In this document: positions 26,403 through 34,866 of the stretch, piece after piece
How positions within the stretch are numbered: the stretch's first letter is position 1
Layout of the letters: each line of letters begins with the position of its first letter
NCBI GenBank assembly: GCA_017305535.1
Contig: JAFKKN010000008.1
Coordinates: 62,001 to 126,000, forward strand
DNA from: Hyphomicrobiales bacterium
GTDB taxonomy: Bacteria; Pseudomonadota; Alphaproteobacteria; Rhizobiales; Xanthobacteraceae
DNA: 64,000 nucleotides
Direction: 5' to 3'
The notes under the pieces: generated by a model
Database searches by the model: none
Seen by the model: the letters and a program-made list of their open reading frames with translations, nothing else
Told to the model about the DNA's origin: nothing
Translations under genes and position numbers: made by a program

Positions 26403-27317
26403 ATGCAATTGCACCAGGCCGACCCGCACGACGCCATAGCCGCGCAGTTGCGCGCCTTGTCGACATCCCACGCCAGCGATCCGCCCGGATCCGACGTCAC
26501 GCCCGCGGCGTCGCCGGAGCCGGCAAGCGAGCCGCCGCTCCGCGCCACGCCATTGAACGACAATACCGGCGATATGCGCATTCTGAGATCGCGTGCGCGA
26601 TCCGGTCGAAAGGTCGTCTTCCTCGCCATCTGCGCAGGCATTGCCGCGACGATGGCCTGGCATGCCTATGGCGATCAGGCGAAGCAGAAATTCTCGTCCC
26701 TGCTGCCGCAGTTGTTCGCAAATGCGCCGGCGCCCACGCAAAGCGCCAACGCCGCCGAGCCACCAGTCGCGACCTCACAAGTCACGGCATCTCAACCGGC
26801 TACTGAGACGCCAGCACCTGCGCTCGCGCAGGAGAACAGCAACGTTACATCGGAGGCGCCAGCACCGGCTGCGCCGACTCCTGCTGCGCCTGTGGCGGAG
26901 CCCGCTCCGACACAGGCGGCGCTGCCGCCTGAAGTAGCGCAGTCGCTGGACACCATGGTGCAGGAAATTGCGTCGTTGAAGCAAACGGTCGAGCAATTGC
27001 GCGCCAGCCAGCAGCAACTCAGCAACGATGTCGCGAAACTCAGCGAGCAGGCGGCGCGCCACAAGCTCACCGAGCAACCCAAACCAGCGTCACGGCCACG
27101 ACCGCGGCATTCATCAACGCCGGCCGCGGCATCGCGGACCCCCGCGGCGTCGCACACCCTTGCATCCACTCCGCCGCCACAATCACCATCGCAGCGGCAG
27201 ATCTCTCCGCAAGCTCCCGCGCAGCGTGAAGCTTACATTCCGCCACCCGCGCCCGCGCGGCTTCCGCCCCCGCCCGGCGACAGCAGCGTTCCCCGACCGC
27301 CAATGCCGCTGCAATAG
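26403..27317 (+). CDS. Single-pass membrane protein with Pro/Ala-rich region and coiled coil
   Basis: 304 residues from MQLHQADPHD. Residues 1-60 are polar, then one membrane helix (VVFLAICAGIAATMAWHAYG). A long Pro/Ala/Thr stretch follows, then a coiled coil (SLDTMVQEIASLKQTVEQLR), and a second Pro/Ser-rich tail ends in PRPPMPLQ. The build suggests an inner-membrane anchor with a flexible periplasmic arm. I do not recognise a catalytic domain. Similar low-complexity proteins are common in this bacterial family (general knowledge). Confidence 0.72.
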   Translation: MQLHQADPHDAIAAQLRALSTSHASDPPGSDVTPAASPEPASEPPLRATPLNDNTGDMRILRSRARSGRKVVFLAICAGIAATMAWHAYGDQAKQKFSSLLPQLFANAPAPTQSANAAEPPVATSQVTASQPATETPAPALAQENSNVTSEAPAPAAPTPAAPVAEPAPTQAALPPEVAQSLDTMVQEIASLKQTVEQLRASQQQLSNDVAKLSEQAARHKLTEQPKPASRPRPRHSSTPAAASRTPAASHTLASTPPPQSPSQRQISPQAPAQREAYIPPPAPARLPPPPGDSSVPRPPMPLQ

Positions 27318-27482
27318 CCGCTCATTGCGGACGAGGTCAGCATCATCGCGCCGTGAGTTTACGACGCGCGGCATAAGCGTGCTCGGTTCAATCACATCGA
27401 TTGCGTTCGACGCTTCTCAACGCGACGTCCCCGATGTGTTGGAAACACAGCGATCCAGCGGGGCATGTCCAAAAGCTCACGC

Positions 27483-27512
27483 TTGACATGCAACCATTTG
27501 GTTGCCTATTAT
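27483..27512 (+). promoter_or_regulatory. Sigma-70 promoter of the arsR-SRPBCC operon
   Basis: The -35 is a perfect TTGACA (27483-27488) and the -10 is TATTAT (27507-27512), with an 18-base spacer. Transcription should start near 27518-27520. The arsR ATG is at 27520, so the message would be leaderless or nearly so. No ribosome-binding site precedes the ATG, which agrees. Confidence 0.8.
27490..27505. promoter_or_regulatory. Candidate ArsR operator inside the promoter spacer
   Basis: GCAACCA-TT-TGGTTGC is a perfect 7-bp inverted repeat with a 2-base centre. It lies wholly between the -35 and -10 boxes of the arsR promoter, so a bound dimer would exclude RNA polymerase. Autorepression by the ArsR protein encoded directly downstream is the simplest reading. 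Confidence 0.75.
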
Positions 27513-27519
27513 CACCACC

Positions 27520-27834
27520 ATGGATGAGGTCTTCAAAGCACTGGCGGACGCTTCGCGGCGGGCATTGCTGGACAGGCTTCACAGCCGCAACGGCCAAACC
27601 CTGAGCGAACTGTGCGACGGCCTCGACATGACGCGGCAGGCCGTCACGAAGCACCTTGCGATTCTCGAAGCGGCCAACCTCGTCGCCACCATCAGGCATG
27701 GTCGCGAGAAGCTGCACTACCTCAACCCGGTGCCGATCCATCAGATCGGCGAACGGTGGATCAAGAAGTTCGAGCGCGACAAGCTCGCCGCGCTCAGCGA
27801 CCTCAAACGACGATTGGAGTCCCGTGATGCGTAA
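27520..27834 (+). CDS. ArsR/SmtB-type winged-helix regulator
   Basis: 104 residues. DEVFKALADASRRALLDRLH is the usual ArsR N-terminus. The recognition helix region is LSELCDGLDMTRQAVTKHLAILE and the wing is TIRHGREKLHYLNP (cited in part). No cysteine metal site is visible, so it is unlikely to be a classic metal sensor. This subgroup is often paired with AHSA1/SRPBCC genes, as here. The ATG at 27520 is preferred to the TTG at 27502, which lies inside the operator. Its last codons overlap the next gene by eight bases. Confidence 0.92.
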   Translation: MDEVFKALADASRRALLDRLHSRNGQTLSELCDGLDMTRQAVTKHLAILEAANLVATIRHGREKLHYLNPVPIHQIGERWIKKFERDKLAALSDLKRRLESRDA

Positions 27835-28285
27835 GCCCGATTTCGTCTATGTGATCTACATTCAGACCACGCCGGAAAAACTCTGGAACGCCCTCATCGA
27901 TCCGGAGATGACCAAGGAATACTGGTGGCGACACCGCAACCGCTCCGACTGGAAGCAAGGCTCGGCGTGGAGCCATGAGAACTACGACGATCCAAATCAT
28001 ATCGACATCGTCGGCACCGTGATCGAAAGCGATCCGCCGCGCCGCATGGTCCTCAGTTGGGCCAATCCCGACAAGGCATCGGACCCTTCCAAGGTTTCGC
28101 GCGTGACGTTCGATCTTCACCCGCTGGAGCATGAAGTCCGCCTCACCGTCACACATGATGAAACCTATCCGGAGATGCTCAACGCGATTTCGACCGGTTG
28201 GCCCGCCGTGCTGTCGAACCTCAAAACCATGCTGGAAACCGGCAGCGCCATGCCGATGGCGCGCGAGCGCCGGCCGCTGAAGTAA
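27827..28285 (+). CDS. SRPBCC/AHSA1 domain protein, copy 1
   Basis: 152 residues with the START-like AHSA1 fold: FVYVIYIQTTPEKLWNALID at the start, then WSHENYDD, VIESDPPRRMVLSW and the C-terminal helix GWPAVLSNLKTMLETGS. The fold forms a deep hydrophobic pocket for a small ligand. Homologues act as ligand binders or Hsp90 co-chaperone-like proteins, but no function is established for this subgroup. Overlap with arsR (ATGCGTAA) indicates translational coupling. It is closely related to the next gene. Confidence 0.9.
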   Translation: MRKPDFVYVIYIQTTPEKLWNALIDPEMTKEYWWRHRNRSDWKQGSAWSHENYDDPNHIDIVGTVIESDPPRRMVLSWANPDKASDPSKVSRVTFDLHPLEHEVRLTVTHDETYPEMLNAISTGWPAVLSNLKTMLETGSAMPMARERRPLK

Positions 28286-28300
28286 CAAGTGGAGTGTACG

Positions 28301-28780
28301 ATGAGCAGACCCGAATTTATCTATGTTACCTACATCGAGACCACCGCCGAGAAACTGTGGCATGCCCTCACCGATCGCGACTTCATCCAGAAATACTGGA
28401 TGGACTGCATCCTGACATCGGACTGGAAGGTCGGCTCGCGCATGACCATGGAGCGCTACGGCGAACTCAAGAACGAATGCGTGATCCTGGAATCCGATCC
28501 GCCGCGACGGATGTCCTATAGCTGGCATTCGGTGTTCGATCCCGAGATGAGAAAAGAAAAGCCATCGCGTGTGACCTACGTGCTGGAGCCGCAAGGCAAG
28601 ACAGTGAAGCTCACCGTGACGCACGAGAACTTCGCCGACGGCAGCACGACATTGCCGAGCATTTCCTTCGGATGGCCGATGGTGTTGTCGAACCTGAAGA
28701 GCATCCTGGAAACCGGCCACACGCTTCCGCTCGAAGTTCCGGTCGTTGCCGCAACGGAAACGGCCCACGTGCGAGGTTGA
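28301..28780 (+). CDS. SRPBCC/AHSA1 domain protein, copy 2
   Basis: 159 residues. The start SRPEFIYVTYIETTAEKLWH parallels copy 1 nearly residue for residue, and VILESDPPRRMSYSW and GWPMVLSNLKSILETGH repeat its later motifs. GGAG lies six bases before the ATG. It begins 15 bases after copy 1 and is followed 5 bases later by copy 3. Copies 1 and 2 look like a fairly recent tandem duplication. The ligand is unknown. Confidence 0.9.
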   Translation: MSRPEFIYVTYIETTAEKLWHALTDRDFIQKYWMDCILTSDWKVGSRMTMERYGELKNECVILESDPPRRMSYSWHSVFDPEMRKEKPSRVTYVLEPQGKTVKLTVTHENFADGSTTLPSISFGWPMVLSNLKSILETGHTLPLEVPVVAATETAHVRG

Positions 28781-28785
28781 CGGAT

Positions 28786-29301
28786 ATGGATATCAGCAAG
28801 TTCACGCCGCACACGGTGTATACGATCTACATCGTCGCCACGCCGGAGCAGGTGTGGCGGGCATTGACCTCCGCGGAGTTCAGCCGAAAATATTTTTCCG
28901 GCTTCGCCGTCGAGGTGGAGGAACGGATCGGCGGGCGCTTCGTGTTGCTTGCACCGGACGGCTCCGAACACATCGGCGGCGAGGTGCTGGTCTGCGAACG
29001 GCCGAAGCGGCTGAGCGTGACGTTCAACGTGAACTGGCCGGGCCTCGTCGAAGCGCTGGGCCAGACGTTGGTGACTTACGAGATCGAACCAGCCGGCGAC
29101 GCGGTGCGGCTGACGATGACGGAATCCGGCGAGCGCCCGATCGACGAAGACATCCGCTCCGGCGGCGCGGCCGGCTGGCCTGCCATTCTGTCCAGCCTCA
29201 AGAGCCTGCTGGAAACCGGCTCGGCGCCTGCCATCAAAATGGAGCCGCCGGCGAAGATGCTCGCGGCGCTGAAGCGTTTGGGAATCAAGCTGCCGGGGTG
29301 A
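28786..29301 (+). CDS. SRPBCC/AHSA1 domain protein, copy 3 (divergent)
   Basis: 171 residues with the same fold. YTIYIVATPEQVWRALTSAE and GWPAILSSLKSLLETGS align with copies 1 and 2, but the middle differs and a 20-residue basic tail is added (MLAALKRLGIKLPG). It is the most diverged of the three tandem paralogues. All three sit behind one arsR gene and one strong promoter, so they should be induced together. Function is unknown. Confidence 0.9.
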   Translation: MDISKFTPHTVYTIYIVATPEQVWRALTSAEFSRKYFSGFAVEVEERIGGRFVLLAPDGSEHIGGEVLVCERPKRLSVTFNVNWPGLVEALGQTLVTYEIEPAGDAVRLTMTESGERPIDEDIRSGGAAGWPAILSSLKSLLETGSAPAIKMEPPAKMLAALKRLGIKLPG

Positions 29302-29340
29302 CCAATGGCCGTCACAGGCACGCGACACCAATCACAATGC

Positions 29341-29362
29341 CGTCCCCGCGCAGGCGGGGACG
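29341..29362. repeat. Single GTCCCCGCG-type half repeat
   Basis: CGTCCCCGCGCAGGCGGGGACG is a hairpin and matches one half of the paired elements at 12826-12993 and 37265-37386. It is in the short gap between the convergent SRPBCC operon and the acyl-CoA synthetase gene. With no T-run, it is not an obvious terminator. Confidence 0.65.
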
Positions 29363-29387
29363 ATCGACATTCAAAGTCGGGAAGATC

Positions 29388-31022
29388 CTAGCCCAGCTTC
29401 CGCAATTCGCGGCGGAGCACCTTGCCGGTCGCGGTCATCGGCAGGCTGTCGGCAAAGGCGACGATGCGCGGATACTCGTGCGCGGCGAGCTTCACTTTCA
29501 CGAAATCCTGAATCTCGCGCGCCAGCGCATCGCTCGCCGTAAAACCCGGCCGCAGCACGATCCATGCCTTCACGGATTCGGTGCGGATCGGGTCCGGCAC
29601 GCCGACCACGGCGGCGAGCGCTACCGCCGGATGCTTGATCAGCGTGTCCTCGATCTCGGCCGGACCGATGCGGTAACCCGCCGATGTGATGACGTCATCC
29701 TCACGGCTCACGTACCAGAAGTAATCATTGTCATCGCGCTTGCCGAGATCGCCGGTGAGCAGGAAATCGCCGGCATACTTCTTCGTGGTGGCGTCCGGGT
29801 TGGCCCAGTATTCCAGCATCATGCACGGGTTTGGCTTGCGCACACCGATGATGCCGGTCTCGCCGTTCGACAGCACATTGCCTTTGTCGTCAACGATCCG
29901 CACATCGAAGCCCGGCGTCGCCTTGCCCATCGAACCCGGCAAGATCGGGAACAGCTTTGAATTGTTGCCGACCACGAGATTGCATTCGGTCTGGCCGTAA
30001 ATCTCGTGCGCCTCGACGCCGAACGTCGTACGCACCCAATCCAGCAACCCGCTGCCGAGCGACTCGCCACCGGAAAAAATGCTGCGCAGGTTCACGCCGT
30101 CATGCTTCACGTCGGCCTGCCGCATCAGCTTCAGCGCGGTCGGCGGCAGGAACACGTTGCGCACCTTGTGATCGGCCATCAATCGCATGGCCTCGTGCGG
30201 CTCGAATTTTTTCGCGCGATAGCCCACCACCGGGACGCCGTAATACCAGGCCGCGAACAGCACATCGAACAGTCCGCCGATCCATGCCCAGTCCGCCGGC
30301 GTCCACATCACATCGCCCGGCTTCGGGAAGAAATCGTGCGCCATCTCGATGTTCGGCAGGTGACCGAGCAACACGCGATGAGCATGCAGCGCACCCTTCG
30401 GATTGCCGGTGGTGCCCGAGGTGTAGATGATGATCGCCGGATCATCGGCCGCGGTCTCGACGCCGGCGAAATCACCCGATGCATCCTCGATCGCCTGCCA
30501 GAACGACTTCGCCCCAGCATGGATGTCGCCGCCGACGATGTAGATGTCCTGCAGGTGGGGCAACCGCTCGCGAATGCGCGACAGTTTTTCCCAGCCGGTC
30601 TGGTCGGTGACGATGGCCTTGGCGCCGGAATTGGCCAGTCGAAACTCCAGCGCGTCCTCGCCAAACAGCGTGAACAGCGGCACCGAAACCAGGCCGGAAC
30701 GAAACGCCGCGAGATGCGCGATCGGCAATTCCAGCGACTGCGACAGAAACACGCCGACGCGATCGCCGCGCTGCAAACCATCCGCCTTCAGCACATTGGC
30801 GAAGCGGCGAGAGAAATCGGCGAGTTCATCGAACGAAGTGTCGGTGTGGCTGCCGTCCTCGTCGCGATAGATCAGCGCCAGCTTGCCGGAACCATCGGCA
30901 TGGCGGTCGCAGGCGGCAGTGGCGATGTTGAAGCGCGCCGGCACCTCCCAGCGGAAGTCGCGATAGAGTTGATCGTAGTCGGAGGTTTCGGTGAGCATGA
31001 CGGCATCGTTCTCGGATGGCAT
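29388..31022 (-). CDS. AMP-forming acyl-CoA synthetase
   Basis: 544 residues of the ANL superfamily, which activates a carboxylate with ATP and joins it to CoA. The AMP/ATP-binding loop is IIYTSGTTGNPKGALHAH, A5 is YGQTECN, A7 is LLTGDLGKRDDNDYFWYVSR and A10 is MTATGKVLRREL, with the catalytic lysine. It resembles the acetyl-/medium-chain synthetase group more than long-chain FadD enzymes, and the substrate is uncertain. The start may be the first Met (31022) or MLTETSDYD (30998). Neither has a strong ribosome site. Confidence 0.92.
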   Translation of the reverse strand: MPSENDAVMLTETSDYDQLYRDFRWEVPARFNIATAACDRHADGSGKLALIYRDEDGSHTDTSFDELADFSRRFANVLKADGLQRGDRVGVFLSQSLELPIAHLAAFRSGLVSVPLFTLFGEDALEFRLANSGAKAIVTDQTGWEKLSRIRERLPHLQDIYIVGGDIHAGAKSFWQAIEDASGDFAGVETAADDPAIIIYTSGTTGNPKGALHAHRVLLGHLPNIEMAHDFFPKPGDVMWTPADWAWIGGLFDVLFAAWYYGVPVVGYRAKKFEPHEAMRLMADHKVRNVFLPPTALKLMRQADVKHDGVNLRSIFSGGESLGSGLLDWVRTTFGVEAHEIYGQTECNLVVGNNSKLFPILPGSMGKATPGFDVRIVDDKGNVLSNGETGIIGVRKPNPCMMLEYWANPDATTKKYAGDFLLTGDLGKRDDNDYFWYVSREDDVITSAGYRIGPAEIEDTLIKHPAVALAAVVGVPDPIRTESVKAWIVLRPGFTASDALAREIQDFVKVKLAAHEYPRIVAFADSLPMTATGKVLRRELRKLG

Positions 31023-31032
31023 TTATTGCCAG

Positions 31033-31157
31033 GTCACGGCCGGGCACAGCCATTCGAAGAACGGCGTCGCTTCGCTCGCCCATGGTCCCGGTCGTCCACG
31101 TCTTACGTCACCGTCAGTTTAAAGACGTGGATGCCCGGCACAAGGCCGGGCATGACG
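31033..31157. repeat. CGTCATG-type palindromic repeat, copy 3 (composite)
   Basis: The left end GTCACGGCCGGGCACAGCC is followed by the module ATTCGAAGAACGGCGTCGCT in the opposite orientation to copy 2. Then come GTCCACGTCTT, AAAGACGTGGATG and the right end GGCCGGGCATGACG. It lies between yqeY and the acyl-CoA synthetase gene. Confidence 0.8.
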
Positions 31158-31205
31158 AGAAGATGCATGTTGTCCAACGCCTACCGGCCATGATGCCGCG
31201 TGCGC

Positions 31206-31661
31206 CTATCCCGTCAGCGCGGCCTTCACCACGCCGCTGGCCTTGGCGAAATCCATCTGCCCGGCATATTTGGCTTTCAGCGCGCCGATCACCTTACCCA
31301 TGTCCTTGATGCCGGCAGCGTTGGTTTCGGAAATAATCGCGGCGACGGCGGCTTTCACCTCGTCGTCGGACATCTGCTTGGGAAGATAGGCGGAGATAAT
31401 GGCGATCTCTTCGCGCTCCTGCGCGGCGAGTTCGGCGCGGCCACCCTTGTCGTAGAGCTCCACCGATTCCTGCCGCTGCTTGATCATCTTCTGCAAGAGA
31501 CTGAGCAGGTCGGCATCGGAGAGCGGCGGCTTGCCTTGCCCACGCGCCTCGATGTCGGCGTTCTTGATGGTCGAGTTGACCATGCGCAGCGTCGACAACG
31601 CCCGCTCGTTCTTGGCCTTCATGGCCTCCTTGACGGCAGTGTTGATGGCATCGCGCAGCAT
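31206..31661 (-). CDS. GatB/YqeY domain protein
   Basis: 151 residues, the standard YqeY length. LRDAINTAVKEAMKAKNERA, LSTLRMVNSTIKNADI and MIKQRQESVELY are family motifs, and the C-terminal GatB-tail-like helical domain is present (IISAYLPKQMSDDEVK, DMGKVIGALKAKYAGQMD). The role may relate to tRNA-dependent amidation, as the domain is shared with GatB, but is unproven. The start at 31661 has GGAGG five bases upstream. In many alphaproteobacteria yqeY sits next to dnaG and carA. Here both are several kilobases away. Confidence 0.93.
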   Translation of the reverse strand: MLRDAINTAVKEAMKAKNERALSTLRMVNSTIKNADIEARGQGKPPLSDADLLSLLQKMIKQRQESVELYDKGGRAELAAQEREEIAIISAYLPKQMSDDEVKAAVAAIISETNAAGIKDMGKVIGALKAKYAGQMDFAKASGVVKAALTG

Positions 31662-31789
31662 AACGGCCTCCGCATGATGCAGCGGACGCCGCCGCACCGG
31701 ATCGATTGATGAGATGAACGATCTAGGACTTTTGGTTCGCTCGCACAACCGTAGCGAAACCGAATTCGCACGGTTCCCGGCATGCGCGT

Positions 31790-33418
31790 TCAATGCTCGC
31801 GGCTGCTCGCGCTGAAATCCTCCGCCATCGGCTGTTCAACGCCACGATCCACGACCGCCGGCGGAGCAATCAAGGCGACGACGCGGGCCGACGCCCCGGC
31901 ACGGCCCCACAAAACCGGCTGGACGACGAATTCACTGCGAAATGCGCGCGGCGCGCGTCCGGCAACGCGATCCATCCACTTCAGGCAGTCGTTGTCCTCG
32001 GCGAAGCAAAGGGCCGTCCATCCCTGCTCGAGCGTCGTCACGCGCGGCATGCCCCATGTGTACTGATATTGGAACGGGCGCCGGTAGTGCGGATGGTCCG
32101 GACTGTAGAACGCGGTCGCGAATGCCAACCCGTCGTCGCCACTCACCGCTTGCAGCGGCCCGGATGCCGACTGATGCCACAGCCGGGTCAGTTCGAGCGC
32201 CGCCAGCCGATAGAACGCGCGGTCGTTGCTGCGATGCGCGTTGCGTTCGATTGCGTGTAGCGGCGCGGCGACGCCGACCGCGACCACGGCAATGACGGCC
32301 GCGAGAATGGCGGTATTCACCGTGTAGAAGCGCGCGATCGGGAAACTGGCGCCACAGACGATCAGCACCGGAATCAGGAAAAGCCCTTGCAAGGCCCACA
32401 TTGAGGGCATGCTGGTGCCAACCGCCACCGTCACGATCGACGGGAAGACAATGGTGCCGATGAGGATCAAAAACAGCAGCCATAGTTTCGGATCGAGGTT
32501 GCGGAAATCAGCCGGAAAACAACGGAGCTGCCGTCCCGCGGCCACCACCCACACCAGGGCCGGCAAGGCCACCGCTGCCGCGAGCCCGAGCACGAACATG
32601 CAGATTTCCTCGAGCGAGCGTTCGAACGCCATCCCACTATGGATCTGCATGGCATAAGCGAACGGCTGCGCGCCCGTTGTCGCCAGCCAGTAGATGTGCG
32701 GCGCCAGCACCGCGAAGCCGACCACGGTCGACACCCACGGCGCTGGCGACTTCAGATAGCGCAGGCGCTGCGGATGACAGATCGCGGCGAATACCAGGCT
32801 CGCGACCAGAAAGATCGAATAGTATTTGCCGAGCATCGCCAGCGCGCAGAACACCCCGGTGAGAACCGCCCACACCAGGTGCCGCGACTCGAACGACCGC
32901 AGGAAAAAGTAGACCGCCAACGGCCAGATCGCGAGCTGCACCGAGTTGGCGTTGAAGCGTTGGGCGTGGAATTGATAGACCGGCATCAGCATCGCCAACA
33001 GCAGTACCAGCGCGCGCTTGTCGCCGCTGACGAAGCGCCGCGCGATCAGGTCGACCGCCCATAGCGCCAGCGCGGCGTTCGCCATCGCGAGCATCTGGAA
33101 CGACCAGTCGGTCAACGGAAACACCGTGCCCCAAAGGTGCGAGACCCACCCCATCAATGGCGGATGCTTGGGGTTACCCCAGGCAAAAACACGCCCGATC
33201 GACCAGGTCTCCAGCACGTCGGAATGCAGATCGGCGCCGGTATAGGCGACAACCAGAAACAACCACCAGATCGCCGCGAAAGCGAAGATCAGCAGCGGAA
33301 TGCCCCAGCCCCGCTCGATGCCATCGAGCCATGCCAGGAAGGGCCGGCGCCAGGGTGCTGGCGCCGCGTCGGAACGAGCCGCCTTGGAGGCGAGAAAGAA
33401 ATCGATTGATGGAGGCAT
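31790..33418 (-). CDS. Glycosyltransferase family 39-like membrane protein (ArnT/PMT type)
   Basis: 542 residues with about ten to twelve membrane helices. The first periplasmic loop has the acidic pair AYTGADLHSDVLETW and the later HPPLMGWVSHLWG, which match the ArnT/PMT-like pattern of a catalytic Asp and a basic HPP motif. Such enzymes move a sugar from a polyprenyl-phosphate carrier to an acceptor in the periplasm. The C-terminus is a soluble domain of about 120 residues. Donor and acceptor are unknown. No other cell-surface genes adjoin. Confidence 0.85.
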   Translation of the reverse strand: MPPSIDFFLASKAARSDAAPAPWRRPFLAWLDGIERGWGIPLLIFAFAAIWWLFLVVAYTGADLHSDVLETWSIGRVFAWGNPKHPPLMGWVSHLWGTVFPLTDWSFQMLAMANAALALWAVDLIARRFVSGDKRALVLLLAMLMPVYQFHAQRFNANSVQLAIWPLAVYFFLRSFESRHLVWAVLTGVFCALAMLGKYYSIFLVASLVFAAICHPQRLRYLKSPAPWVSTVVGFAVLAPHIYWLATTGAQPFAYAMQIHSGMAFERSLEEICMFVLGLAAAVALPALVWVVAAGRQLRCFPADFRNLDPKLWLLFLILIGTIVFPSIVTVAVGTSMPSMWALQGLFLIPVLIVCGASFPIARFYTVNTAILAAVIAVVAVGVAAPLHAIERNAHRSNDRAFYRLAALELTRLWHQSASGPLQAVSGDDGLAFATAFYSPDHPHYRRPFQYQYTWGMPRVTTLEQGWTALCFAEDNDCLKWMDRVAGRAPRAFRSEFVVQPVLWGRAGASARVVALIAPPAVVDRGVEQPMAEDFSASSREH

Positions 33419-33606
33419 CTTGCGTCTGAATGGCGCACAAAGCGGGTTGCGCCGATCGCCAGCAAGCGCGGGACGGCTTGCTGCGGTCTCATAGCACCAA
33501 ACTCTTAACCGTGCATGAGTTTGTTGAACAAACTAATTGCCACCCGATGCGGTTAGCGCCCGACATTGGCCCCTTCCCGCGCAGCAACCGCGGCGATCAG
33601 GACCGA

Positions 33607-34083
33607 TCAATCCCGATGCACCACATGCACGATGCCTTCGGCGGGGGCGTTGATCAGATCCACCAGCGGCGCCGGCTTGAGATCGACGGCCCCCGACGCG
33701 ATGCTCCGCGGCAAAGCCCATCGAAACTCCAGATCGGTGTCGCCGTCGCGGCTGCGATGCACGATGTCAGTCTCATGAAACGGCAGCGGCCGGGCCAACT
33801 CCGCCTGGTAGTAGAAGCCGATCTCATGAGCCTTTCGCCCGCCCAGTTCGAAGAAATTCTCGATAACGAACCGCAGCGGCCCGATGGTTGCGGCGCAGCC
33901 TATCTCTTCCGCGATTTCGCGCGCCAGCGTTTCGGCTCCGGCTTCGTGAAACTCGACGCGGCCGCCGGGCAGCGACCAGGACGGATCAGCGACGGCGCGA
34001 TGGATCAACAGATGCCCGTTGCACCATATCAGCGCGCCGGCCCGAAACTGGAAGCGGGACGATCCCGCATCCATGACGATCAT
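33607..34083 (-). CDS. NUDIX hydrolase
   Basis: About 158 residues. The Nudix box is GGRVEFHEAGAETLAREIAEEIG, which matches GX5EX7REUXEEXGU, so it should bind Mg2+ and cleave a nucleoside diphosphate linkage; the substrate is unknown. The N-terminus RFQFRAGALIWCNGHLLIHR is normal for the family. The ATG at 34083 is preferred. A GTG at 34119 would overlap the upstream alpha/beta hydrolase gene by 11 bases and could allow translational coupling. Confidence 0.9.
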   Translation of the reverse strand: MIVMDAGSSRFQFRAGALIWCNGHLLIHRAVADPSWSLPGGRVEFHEAGAETLAREIAEEIGCAATIGPLRFVIENFFELGGRKAHEIGFYYQAELARPLPFHETDIVHRSRDGDTDLEFRWALPRSIASGAVDLKPAPLVDLINAPAEGIVHVVHRD

Positions 34084-34108
34084 GGTTCTGACGGCGGACT
34101 GCACGGAT

Positions 34109-34813
34109 CTATTCGTCACGCAGCCACGCGGTGAGCGCCGCTGCCGTTTCGCGCGGCTTCTCCGGCTGCGGCAGGTGCCCGCAATCGGGGATGATCACCA
34201 GCTTGGCGCCGTTGATGCCGTCGGCCATTTCCTTCGACAAGGTGTTCGACAGCGTGTTGTCGGTATCGCTGGTCAGCACCAGCGTCGGGCAGCGGATCTT
34301 CGCCAGTGTCGGGCGTGAATCCGGCCGCGCGACGATCGCGGTGAGCTGGCGGACGAAACCCTCGGCGGTAACGTCGTCACCCATGTCGTGTACCAGTTGC
34401 CGCAGCGCCGTGTCGCCATGACGAGAGGGATGCACGAAACCGGGAAACAGATCGTCGAGCACCGCGTGAAACTCGCCCTCTTCGACCCGCGCGATCAGGG
34501 CGCGGCGACGCGCCTTGGCCTCGTCGGAATCCGGCCGCGCCTGCGTGTTGATCAGCGCCAGCTTTGCCACCCGATCCGGCGCCTGCCGCATAATCTCGAA
34601 GGCGATGTAGCCGCCCATCGAATGGCCGGCCAGCGCGAAACGCGGCGGCGCTTCAGCGAGGATGCGGCGGGCAATCACCGCGATATTGTCGTCACGGACG
34701 TGATTGGCGACGGTCACCGGCCCGTAGCGCCACAAGGAGTCGGCCACCGGAGCATAGATACGCGGCGAGCCGCCAAGGCCCGGAACCAGCAGGATCGGCA
34801 TCGAATTCAGCAT
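34109..34813 (-). CDS. Alpha/beta hydrolase
   Basis: 234 residues of the alpha/beta-hydrolase fold. ILLVPGLGGSPRIY carries the oxyanion region, FALAGHSMGGYIAFE the nucleophile Ser in GHSMGG, LVLTSDTDNT the acid and IPDCGHLPQPEKP the catalytic His. The reaction is probably ester or carbon-carbon hydrolysis of a small substrate. Met1 (34813) or Met5 (MPILLVPG, 34801) may be the start. It precedes the nudix gene and follows the oxidoreductase gene on the same strand. Confidence 0.9.
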   Translation of the reverse strand: MLNSMPILLVPGLGGSPRIYAPVADSLWRYGPVTVANHVRDDNIAVIARRILAEAPPRFALAGHSMGGYIAFEIMRQAPDRVAKLALINTQARPDSDEAKARRRALIARVEEGEFHAVLDDLFPGFVHPSRHGDTALRQLVHDMGDDVTAEGFVRQLTAIVARPDSRPTLAKIRCPTLVLTSDTDNTLSNTLSKEMADGINGAKLVIIPDCGHLPQPEKPRETAAALTAWLRDE

Positions 34814-34866
34814 TTACATCCCCAAGGTTCGTTGCTCGACTCGTTGCGCGCTTCTGCAAAGTCGCA

